Origin: an uncultured Bacteroidales bacterium
GTDB taxonomy: Bacteria; Bacteroidota; Bacteroidia; Bacteroidales; P3
Length of the DNA stretch: 64,000 nucleotides
Assembly (NCBI GenBank): GCA_910586395.1
Contig: CAJUFX010000008.1
Span: 1 to 64,000 of the forward strand
Direction: 5' to 3'
Shown here in pieces: positions 9,801-15,974 of the stretch (its first letter is position 1; the number at the start of each line of letters is the position of its first letter). The translations under genes were made by a program, and so were the position numbers. The notes under the pieces are model-generated. The model had not been told where the DNA came from. It searched no databases and saw only the letters and a list, made by a program, of their open reading frames with translations.

Positions 9801-10705
9801 AAATTGCTGTCGCTTTCCTCTTTATGGATTAACACGGTCTTGATGCCCGCATCCACAATCATATCGATATGACGTTCCGACAATTCGGTTTCACGGTCGA
9901 TGATGACTTCGGTACGCTCGATGGAAACGACCTCGCCCGTATCTTCGTCCACGAAGTCTTCAACCCAAGAACGAACGACACGCGCCGCCAAACGCGTACC
10001 TATATATTTTTTCAATCCGGCCTTGCTGACTTTGATTTCCTTGGCCAAATCGAATATTTCCAAAATATCCTTATCCGTTTCATAGCCGATCGCCCGAAGC
10101 AGTGTCGTAATAGGCAACTTCTTCTTCCGGTCGATATAGGCGAACATCACGTTGCTGATGTCGGTGGTGAACTCCATCCAAGACCCCTTGAACGGAATGA
10201 TGCGGGCGGAATACAACTGCTGGCCATTCGAGTGATAACTCGTGCCGAAAAACACGCCCGGCGAACGATGCAACTGGGAAACGATGACGCGTTCGGCTCC
10301 ATTGATGATAAACGAGCCGCTCGGCGTCATATAGGGAATCATTCCCAAATAAACATCTTGAATAACATCTTTGAAATCTTCATGTTCCGTATCGGTGCAG
10401 GAAAGTTTCAGCTTCGCTTTCAACGGCACGCTATACGTAAGCCCCCTGTTCAAGCATTCGTCTATGCTGTAACGGGGCGGATCGATAAAATAATCCAAAA
10501 ACTCCAATACGAAATTGTTCCTCGCATCCGTAATCGGAAAATTCTCTGCAAAAACTTTATAGAGCCCCTCGTCAACCCGGTTTTCCGGATTCGTCTCCAA
10601 TTGGAAGAAATCGCGGAACGACTTCAACTGGATATCCAGAAAATCTATATGCTCCGCCGGTTTGGTCGAAGCGAAATTTATCTTTTTTATCGTTTTCGTA
10701 GACAA
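6899..10705 (-). CDS. rpoB: DNA-directed RNA polymerase subunit beta
   Basis: 1268 residues, typical for Bacteroidota. It carries the rifampicin-binding region with the susceptible-type pattern QLSQFMDQ, then SEITHKRRISALGPGG; the Asp, His and Ser positions most often altered in resistance are unaltered. The conserved HYGRLCTIETPEGPNIGLI block and the GDKMAGRHGNKG motif, which contributes to the active centre, are intact, as is the C-terminal GGQRFGEMEVWALEA-type segment (here GEMEIWALEA). It lies in the order rplL, rpoB, rpoC with 139 bases to rplL, containing a hairpin that probably tunes transcription or processing between ribosomal proteins and polymerase. Confidence 0.98.
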   Translation of the reverse strand: MSTKTIKKINFASTKPAEHIDFLDIQLKSFRDFFQLETNPENRVDEGLYKVFAENFPITDARNNFVLEFLDYFIDPPRYSIDECLNRGLTYSVPLKAKLKLSCTDTEHEDFKDVIQDVYLGMIPYMTPSGSFIINGAERVIVSQLHRSPGVFFGTSYHSNGQQLYSARIIPFKGSWMEFTTDISNVMFAYIDRKKKLPITTLLRAIGYETDKDILEIFDLAKEIKVSKAGLKKYIGTRLAARVVRSWVEDFVDEDTGEVVSIERTEVIIDRETELSERHIDMIVDAGIKTVLIHKEESDSNLDCSIIFNTLQKDAANNAKEAVEFIYRQLRSAEPPDEETARGIIEKLFFSDKRYDLGEVGRYRINRKLDLTTPLDVRVLTKEDIICIIKHLIELINSHAEVDDIDHLSNRRIRTVGEQLYAQFGVGLNRMARTIRERMNVRDNEVFTPMDLINAKTLSSVINSFFGTNQLSQFMDQTNPLSEITHKRRISALGPGGLSRERAGFEVRDVHYTHYGRLCTIETPEGPNIGLISSLCVFAVINKLGFIETPYYKVENGKVAIDEAPVYLTAEEEEDKIIAQACTAIETDGQIKNNRVKVRHLADFPIVEKEEVNLMDVAPNQIASIAASLIPFLEHDDANRALMGSNMMRQAVPLLQPEVPIVGTGLEPHVAQDSRVLINAEGDGVVTYVDANTITIRYEMSEDDRLTNFDDDVKTYTLTKFRRTNQSSCINLTPIVRKGDSVKKGQVLCEGYATRNGELALGRNLKVAFMPWKGYNFEDAIVISERVVKEDLFTSIHVEEYTLDVRETKRGMEELTSDIPNVSQEATKDLEENGIVRIGSEVKEGDILIGKITPKGESDPTPEEKLLRAIFGDKAGDVKDASLKMPPSASGTVIATDHFEIKGKTKGKDKKDKDDLKLLERDFNKEVQELKAKLVEKLLQIVGDNKSAGVYSNLREELIAKKVRFTAKALMELDYQTVNPAKWTNDEEVNALIKRLLNNYNIKYRELLGRFQRSKFEKTVGAELPVGVVQMAKVVIAKKRKLRIGDKMAGRHGNKGIVARIVREEDMPFLEDGTPVDIVLNPLGVPSRMNLGQIYETVLGWAGKELGLQFATPIFDGAEPEEIDKYIKEAGLPQYGRTYLYDGGTGERFDQPATVGYIYMIKLHHMIDDKMHARSIGPYSLITQQPLGGKAQFGGQRFGEMEIWALEAFGAANILQEVLTVKSDDVNGRAKAYEAIVKGENMPTPSIPESFNVLINELRGLGLEVSFS

Positions 10706-10783
10706 CGTAGTAGGGTTTTAATAAAACGTTAAAAAAAGGCCAAGTGCCCTGCTTTTTCGGACAACGGCACCATAAACCAAAAT

Positions 10784-10821
10784 AAGGAACACGGCTTCTA
10801 TAAATAAAAGCCATGTTCCTT
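10784..10821 (-). promoter_or_regulatory. Intercistronic hairpin between rplL and rpoB
   Basis: A stem of about 14 pairs (10784-10797 with 10808-10821, one mismatch) directly after the rplL stop, with a weak T-rich tail on the minus strand. Its position matches the attenuator/processing hairpin that separates ribosomal protein genes from rpoB in many bacteria. Read-through must occur since no promoter is obvious before rpoB. Confidence 0.6.
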
Positions 10822-10843
10822 GATCTTAGAACGAAAGAAGAAC

Positions 10844-11224
10844 TTATTTCACTTCCACTTCCGCACCGGCTTCTTCCAAGCTTTTCTTCAAAGCTTCGGC
10901 TTCGTCTTTCGCGATGCCTTCCTTAACCGGTTTCGGCGCAGCGTCCACCAATTCCTTGGCTTCTTTCAAACCGAGGCTGGCCAATTCTTTCACGAGTTTA
11001 ACCACGGCCAACTTGTTGGCACCGGCGTTTTTCAAAATCACGTCGAAAGAACTTTTTTCTTCGGCAGCGGCGGCACCGCCGGCTACGGCACCGGGAGCAG
11101 CTACGGCTACAGCCGCGGCAGCGGGTTCAATACCATATTCTTCCTTCAATACGTCCGCTAATTCTTTTACTTCCTTAACGGTCAAATTTACTAACTGTTC
11201 TGCTAAAGCTTTAATGTCTGCCAT
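10844..11224 (-). CDS. rplL: 50S ribosomal protein L7/L12
   Basis: 126 residues with the L7/L12 architecture: an N-terminal dimerisation helix (ADIKALAEQLVNLTVKEVKEL), an Ala/Gly/Val-rich hinge at about 35-52, and a C-terminal factor-binding domain. The latter contains KLAVVKLVKELASLGLKEAKELVD and ends in GAEVEVK. It forms the ribosomal stalk that recruits elongation factor GTPases. It follows rplJ after 54 bases, as expected for the stalk operon. Confidence 0.97.
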   Translation of the reverse strand: MADIKALAEQLVNLTVKEVKELADVLKEEYGIEPAAAAVAVAAPGAVAGGAAAAEEKSSFDVILKNAGANKLAVVKLVKELASLGLKEAKELVDAAPKPVKEGIAKDEAEALKKSLEEAGAEVEVK

Positions 11225-11278
11225 TTTATTTAATTTTTTAATGGTTACTAATTAATTTTTTTGTGTTTACCTTACGTT

Positions 11279-11800
11279 TTATTCGGCTTTTTCCGAAAGC
11301 GTTTTCACAACACCGGCCAATGTACGCGGCGCCGATTCCAACGCCCCCAATACACCTTGCAACGGCGATTGCAACAATCCGATGACCTCGCCTATCAACT
11401 CGGACTTGGACTTGATATGCGCCAAGGCGTCGAGCATCTGGTCGCCGACATAGAACGATTCTTCTACATAAGCACCTTTCAGCAACGGTTTTTCGGAAGC
11501 TTTACGAAATTCTTGAATCAACTGGGCGGGCGCATTGTTGATTTCCGACAACATGATGGCAGTCGTGCCTTTCAAGACCGGGAACAACTCGCTGTAATCC
11601 ACCTCCGTTTTTTCCAAGGCTTTCTTCAGTAAGGTATTCTTCACCATGATTAATTTCACGTCCTTCTTGAAGCACAACCGTCTGAGCTTGCTCGTATCCG
11701 CCGCATTCAAACCTGCGATATCGGTAACATACAAGTGCGGTCTGGCCGTAACTTCAGCGAAGATCGATTCCACTACCTGGCTTTTCTCTTCTTTCTTCAT
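11279..11800 (-). CDS. rplJ: 50S ribosomal protein L10
   Basis: 173 residues. The N-terminal rRNA-binding domain shows VKNTLLKKAL and a strand-rich LFPVLKGTTAIMLSE segment. The C-terminal helix (about 140-173) anchors L7/L12 dimers. Sits between rplA and rplL with short gaps, the usual stalk-gene order. Confidence 0.97.
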   Translation of the reverse strand: MKKEEKSQVVESIFAEVTARPHLYVTDIAGLNAADTSKLRRLCFKKDVKLIMVKNTLLKKALEKTEVDYSELFPVLKGTTAIMLSEINNAPAQLIQEFRKASEKPLLKGAYVEESFYVGDQMLDALAHIKSKSELIGEVIGLLQSPLQGVLGALESAPRTLAGVVKTLSEKAE

Positions 11801-11839
11801 ACCTTGTTAATTTACCAAATTTGTTTTTGTTCGGATTGA

Positions 11840-12529
11840 CTAAATAGACTTCGGATCAATCTGAATCCCCGGACTCATCGTACTGGAGATATAAACGCTC
11901 TGCATATAAGTGCCTTTGGCGGCAGAGGGTTTCAATTTGAGGATGGTCTGGAGTACTTCTCTCGCATTGTCGGCGATTTTCTTCGCATCGAAAGAAACCC
12001 GCGCCACCCCGGTATGGATAATACCGAATTTGTCTACTTTGAAGTCGATCTTACCGGCCTTAACTTCCTGTACGGCCTTGCCTACCTCCATCGTGACCGT
12101 ACCGGTCTTAGGATTGGGCATCAAGCCGCGCGGCCCAAGGATTTTACCCAAGGCACCGACTTTAGGCATTACGTTCGGCGTGGTAATAACAACGTCAATG
12201 TCCGTCCAACCGCCTTTGATTTTTTCCACGTATTCATCCAAACCGCAGAAATCGGCTCCGGCAGCTTTAGCTTCCTCTTCCTTATCCGGCGTACACAATA
12301 CCAATACGCGAACCTGTTTACCGGTTCCGTGCGGCAAGGCGACGACCCCGCGTACCATTTGATTGGCTTTACGGGGATCTACGCCCAAGCGTACATCCAA
12401 ATCGATAGAGGCGTCGAACTTCGTGAAGGTAATGTCCTTAACCAAATTAGCCGCTTCGTCCAAGCTGTATAATTTGGTCTTGTCTACCTTGGCTAAAGCT
12501 TCTTTTCTCTTTTTAGATATTTTTGCCAT
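11840..12529 (-). CDS. rplA: 50S ribosomal protein L1
   Basis: 229 residues from the start MAKISKKRKEALAKVD at 12529. A longer in-frame start at 12574 would add 15 residues (MTSPGGLK...) that no L1 protein has and would nearly reach rplK, so it is not chosen. Conserved L1 segments are visible: LDVRLGVDPRKANQMVRG, a central domain with VITTPNVMPKVGALGKILGPRGLMPNPK, and the C-terminal KPSAAKGTYMQSVYISSTMSPG. L1 binds 23S rRNA at the mobile stalk and in other bacteria represses its own mRNA. Confidence 0.96.
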   Translation of the reverse strand: MAKISKKRKEALAKVDKTKLYSLDEAANLVKDITFTKFDASIDLDVRLGVDPRKANQMVRGVVALPHGTGKQVRVLVLCTPDKEEEAKAAGADFCGLDEYVEKIKGGWTDIDVVITTPNVMPKVGALGKILGPRGLMPNPKTGTVTMEVGKAVQEVKAGKIDFKVDKFGIIHTGVARVSFDAKKIADNAREVLQTILKLKPSAAKGTYMQSVYISSTMSPGIQIDPKSI

Positions 12530-12585
12530 TGATAGTTGTTTGTTTAAGGTTTTAAGCCCTCCCGGGCTTGTCATCTTTGAATAAA

Positions 12586-13026
12586 TTACAAGGCGGGCAT
12601 ATCGCCTTTGACCTCGATCCCCATACTGCGGGCGGTACCGGCTACCATTTTCATGGCGGCTTCCACCGTAAAGCAGTTCAAATCGGGCATCTTGGCTTCA
12701 GCGATGGTTTTTACCTGATCCCAAGTCACGCTGGCGACCTTGTTACGGTTAGGTTCGGCAGAACCTTTCTTGGCTTTGGACAACTCCTTAAGCTGAACCG
12801 CAACGGGAGGCGTCTTAACGATGAAGTCAAACGATTTATCGGCGTACACGGTAATGATAACGGGCAATACCTTGCCGGCGCTATCCTGCGTACGTGCGTT
12901 AAATTGTTTGCAGAACTCCATAATGTTGACACCCTTGGCACCCAAGGCAGGACCTACGGGAGGAGAAGGATTGGCAGCACCACCTTTGATCTGCAATTTA
13001 ATCAATGCACTAACTTGCTTTGCCAT
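12586..13026 (-). CDS. rplK: 50S ribosomal protein L11
   Basis: 146 residues. The N-terminal domain shows PSPPVGPALGAKGVNIMEFCKQFNA, the thiostrepton-region signature. The C-terminal rRNA-binding domain ends in ARSMGIEVKGDMPAL. It binds the GTPase centre of 23S rRNA. Placed between nusG and rplA as in most bacteria. Confidence 0.97.
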   Translation of the reverse strand: MAKQVSALIKLQIKGGAANPSPPVGPALGAKGVNIMEFCKQFNARTQDSAGKVLPVIITVYADKSFDFIVKTPPVAVQLKELSKAKKGSAEPNRNKVASVTWDQVKTIAEAKMPDLNCFTVEAAMKMVAGTARSMGIEVKGDMPAL

Positions 13027-13068
13027 TTTACGTTTATTTAAAATGTTTTTTACGAGAACCGATCTACA

Positions 13069-13611
13069 CTATTCCTTTTCCACTTGGACAAAGTTAAGCT
13101 CGAGAGGCGTCTTACGTCCAAATATTTTTACCATGACTTTCAGTTTTTTCTTCTCTTCATTCACTTCCTCGATCACTGCCGAAAAGTTATTGAACGGCCC
13201 GTCGATCACCTTGACCGGCTCGCCGACAATAAAAGGTTCCACAATCTCTTCGGTCTGGGACGAAAGTTCGTCCATCTTGCCAAGGATCCGGTTGACCTCG
13301 GCCGGACGCATCGGCACCGGATCGCCTTGAGACCCCAAGAACCCCAATACATTCGGAATGTTTCGGATGATGTGCTGAATCTCTCCCACAAGCAACGCTT
13401 CCACCAGAACGTAACCAGGCAAATAAGACCGCTCTTGGCTAACCTTCTTGCCGTTCCGGATCGTGTATACTTTTTCGGTGGGAATCAGTACTTGCGAGAT
13501 GTAATCGTTCAAGTTCAACCGGTTGATTTCACTCTCCAGATATTCCTTGACCTTTTTTTCCTTTCCGCTGACGGAACGGATTACATACCAGCTTTTTACT
13601 TGTTCGCTCAT
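13069..13611 (-). CDS. nusG: Transcription termination/antitermination protein NusG
   Basis: 180 residues. The NGN domain (about 1-110) starts SWYVIRSVSGKEKKVKEYLE and contains LPGYVLVEA. The C-terminal KOW domain has FIVGEPVKVIDGPFNNFSAVIEEV. It binds the clamp of RNA polymerase beta' and links it to ribosomal protein S10 or Rho. Gene order secE-nusG-rplK supports the call. Confidence 0.96.
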   Translation of the reverse strand: MSEQVKSWYVIRSVSGKEKKVKEYLESEINRLNLNDYISQVLIPTEKVYTIRNGKKVSQERSYLPGYVLVEALLVGEIQHIIRNIPNVLGFLGSQGDPVPMRPAEVNRILGKMDELSSQTEEIVEPFIVGEPVKVIDGPFNNFSAVIEEVNEEKKKLKVMVKIFGRKTPLELNFVQVEKE

Positions 13612-13721
13612 ACCTTTCGAAACGCCTGAAATTTAACAATATAGATCAATAAGCAACCTATCAGGCAGACATTGGAAGCTATGTCTGAAAAAGCCCCTTC
13701 TATGCCGCTTATCCGTTCTTT

Positions 13722-13940
13722 CTAACTTAACAGATCGTAAATATAGCCTAAAATGCCTTTCCAAACCATATCGCTATGGGCGCCTAACACAAAGTCCATC
13801 AAAAACACCACCAACGCGATAATCAAAGCGGCAACAAATACGACTACGGCACTATTCTGCAATTCGGAATAGGTAGGCCACGACACCTTATGCATCAATT
13901 CGTCATAACTGGCCTTGAAGTAGTTTACTATTTTCGACAT
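13722..13940 (-). CDS. secE: Preprotein translocase subunit SecE
   Basis: 72 residues from MSKIVNYFKASYDELMHKVS at 13940. The upstream start at 13988 would run through the 3' end of tRNA-Trp and is rejected. The amphipathic KVSWPTYSELQNSAVVVF segment and a single membrane helix (about 31-53) are characteristic of SecE, the clamp subunit of the SecYEG channel in the inner membrane. It lies 18 bases after tRNA-Trp and 110 bases before nusG. Confidence 0.93.
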   Translation of the reverse strand: MSKIVNYFKASYDELMHKVSWPTYSELQNSAVVVFVAALIIALVVFLMDFVLGAHSDMVWKGILGYIYDLLS

Positions 13941-13958
13941 TTTACGCTTCTTTTTTTG

Positions 13959-14029
13959 CAGGGGCAGAGAGATTCGAACTCCCATCAACGGTTTTGGAGA
14001 CCGCTATTCTGCCCTTAAACTATGCCCCT
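13959..14029 (-). tRNA. tRNA-Trp (anticodon CCA)
   Basis: Cloverleaf of 71 bases: acceptor AGGGGCA paired with TGCCCCT, anticodon loop CTCCAAA, and T-arm with GTTCGAATC. CCA is not encoded. It lies between tuf and secE, a very common arrangement. Confidence 0.95.
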
Positions 14030-14039
14030 TTAACCTAAA

Positions 14040-14073
14040 GAAAGGCATCGGTAAATTCATACCAATGCCTTTC
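14040..14073 (-). terminator. Hairpin between tuf and tRNA-Trp
   Basis: A 14-pair stem with one wobble (14040-14053 with 14060-14073). The tail on the minus strand is only TTTAGG, so it is probably a partial terminator or processing stem rather than a full stop. Confidence 0.5.
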
Positions 14074-14099
14074 CTATCAGTATGATTTCAAACTAAAGA

Positions 14100-15287
14100 T
14101 TAGTCCAAAATTTCAGTTACCTGACCGGCACCTACCGTTCTACCGCCTTCACGGATAGCGAAACGGAGGTTCTTGTTCATGGCGATTTCAGCGATCAAGT
14201 TCACTTCAATCGTCAAGTTATCACCGGGCATTACCATTTCCACACCGGCCGGCAACGTGATTTCGCCGGTTACGTCGGTCGTTCTGAAATAGAACTGCGG
14301 ACGGTATTTGTTGTGGAACGGCGTGTGACGGCCGCCTTCTTCTTTCTTCAAGATATAAACTTCAGCCTTGAAGTGTTTGTGCGGGGTTACGGAACCCGGT
14401 TTCGCGATAACCATACCGCGACGGATCTGATCCTTGTCGATACCACGGAGCAACAGACCTACGTTGTCACCGGCTTCGCCGCGATCCAAAATCTTACGGA
14501 ACATTTCAACACCCGTTACCGTAGATTTCAACTTCTCGGCACCCATACCGATGATATCGACGGGGTCACCGGAGTTGATAACGCCGGATTCGACACGACC
14601 CGTAGCCACGGTACCACGACCGGTAATCGAGAACACGTCTTCGATCGGCATCAAGAAGTCCTTGTCAACATCACGCGGAGGCAGCGGGATCCAAGTGTCA
14701 ACGGCATCCATCAACTCCATAATCTTTTCGACCCACTTCGGTTCGTTGTTCAAACCACCCAAAGCGGAACCGCGGATGACCGGCGTATTGTCACCGTCGA
14801 AACCGTAGAACGTCAACAGTTCGCGGATTTCCATTTCAACCAAATCCAACAATTCGGGGTCGTCAACCAAGTCCACCTTGTTCATGAAAACCACGATACG
14901 GGGCACACCTACCTGACGGGCCAACAGGATGTGTTCACGCGTCTGGGGCATGGGACCGTCAGTAGCGGCTACAACAAGGATGGCACCGTCCATCTGAGCG
15001 GCACCCGTAACCATGTTCTTAACGTAGTCCGCGTGACCCGGGCAGTCAACGTGCGCGTAGTGACGGCTTTCCGTCTGGTATTCAATGTGGGACGTGTTAA
15101 TGGTGATACCACGTTCCTTTTCTTCGGGCGCGTTATCGATAGCATCGAAGGATTTCAATTCGGAAAGACCTTTGGAAGCCAATACTGTCGTAATCGCGGC
15201 GGTCAAGGTCGTCTTGCCGTGGTCAACGTGACCAATCGTACCTACGTTTACGTGCGGTTTAGTACGCACGAAATTTTCTTTTGCCAT
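14100..15287 (-). CDS. tuf: Elongation factor Tu
   Basis: 395 residues, full length. GTPase motifs are intact: GHVDHGKT (P-loop, about 19-26), the switch region with ERGITINTSH, DCPGHADYV, and NKVD. Domains II and III follow (GRGTVATGRVESG, and a C terminus ending GAGQVTEILD). It delivers aminoacyl-tRNA to the ribosome. The gene sits between tRNA-Thr(GGT) and tRNA-Trp in the tRNA-tuf-secE cluster, so its transcript is expected to be processed by tRNA-maturing nucleases. Confidence 0.98.
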   Translation of the reverse strand: MAKENFVRTKPHVNVGTIGHVDHGKTTLTAAITTVLASKGLSELKSFDAIDNAPEEKERGITINTSHIEYQTESRHYAHVDCPGHADYVKNMVTGAAQMDGAILVVAATDGPMPQTREHILLARQVGVPRIVVFMNKVDLVDDPELLDLVEMEIRELLTFYGFDGDNTPVIRGSALGGLNNEPKWVEKIMELMDAVDTWIPLPPRDVDKDFLMPIEDVFSITGRGTVATGRVESGVINSGDPVDIIGMGAEKLKSTVTGVEMFRKILDRGEAGDNVGLLLRGIDKDQIRRGMVIAKPGSVTPHKHFKAEVYILKKEEGGRHTPFHNKYRPQFYFRTTDVTGEITLPAGVEMVMPGDNLTIEVNLIAEIAMNKNLRFAIREGGRTVGAGQVTEILD

Positions 15288-15373
15288 ATTACAAATTGTT
15301 TAAATGTTTAGACTTATGTTGTTATGTAATGTCATCTTCTCTAAGTCCAAAAGCCCCCTATTCGGGAGCCCTG

Positions 15374-15445
<72 letters not shown>

Positions 15446-15450
15446 AATCG

Positions 15451-15523
15451 AGCGGAAGACGGGGCTCGAACCCGCCACCTATAGCTTGGAAGGCTATCGC
15501 TCTACCGAATGAGCTACTTCCGC
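15451..15523 (-). tRNA. tRNA-Gly (anticodon TCC)
   Basis: 73-base cloverleaf with acceptor GCGGAAG/CTTCCGC and anticodon loop CTTCCAA. Five bases separate it from tRNA-Thr(GGT). Confidence 0.95.
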
Positions 15524-15538
15524 CTTAGTATTGGGTGG

Positions 15539-15620
15539 TGGGGGGAGGAGGATTCGAACCTCCGAAGGCTAAGCCGACAGATTTACAGTCTGGTCCATTT
15601 GACCGCTCTGGAATCCCCCC
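15539..15620 (-). tRNA. tRNA-Tyr (anticodon GTA)
   Basis: 82-base cloverleaf with a long variable arm, acceptor GGGGGGA/TCCCCCC and anticodon loop containing GTA. Confidence 0.94.
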
Positions 15621-15695
15621 AAATTACACAACACCAATCTTCTGTTCGTTGCTTCTAAGCTTTACAGCACTTTCCCTTTCCCCACTTCCTTAGTG

Positions 15696-15769
15696 AGCCA
15701 ATGAAGGGATTCGAACCCCCGACCGGCTGATTACAAATCAGCTGCTCTGGCCAACTGAGCTACATTGGC
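15696..15769 (-). tRNA. tRNA-Thr (anticodon TGT)
   Basis: 74-base cloverleaf with acceptor GCCAATG/CATTGGC and anticodon loop TTTGTAA. First gene of the tRNA-tuf transcript. Confidence 0.95.
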
Positions 15770-15799
15770 AATCGGCACGCCCTTCATCAAAAAGGACTG

Positions 15800-15831
15800 C
15801 AAAAATAGAACTTTTTTTTGAAACATACAAA
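15800..15831 (-). promoter_or_regulatory. Promoter of the tRNA-tuf-secE cluster
   Basis: On the minus strand TTTG (15831-15828), a 20-base spacer and TATTTTTG (15807-15800) match the Bacteroidetes consensus TTTG-N19-21-TAnnTTTG. It points into tRNA-Thr(TGT), about 30 bases away. Confidence 0.8.
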
Positions 15832-15921
15832 CTTTCATATCTTTTTTTTCGTTTTTTTTACTTTTCTCATGCTTTTAGCCTTTTTGGCATTTGCATTTAG
15901 CGAACGTACCTACTATTTTAT

Positions 15922-15929
15922 TATATTTG
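15922..15929 (+). promoter_or_regulatory. Probable -7 element for the pyrophosphatase gene
   Basis: TATATTTG fits TAnnTTTG and lies 45 bases before the start codon at 15975. No good -33 TTTG is found at the right distance (TTTA at 15896-15899 is closest), so this is less certain. Confidence 0.5.
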
Positions 15930-15974
15930 CAAGTTATTTAGTTTGAATGAATCATTAACCTAAAAATCCGACTT

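Noticed and set aside
12530..12574. Upstream start for rplA adding 15 residues
   Set aside because: The extra residues are foreign to L1 and would nearly touch rplK; MAKISKKRKEAL is the conserved start.
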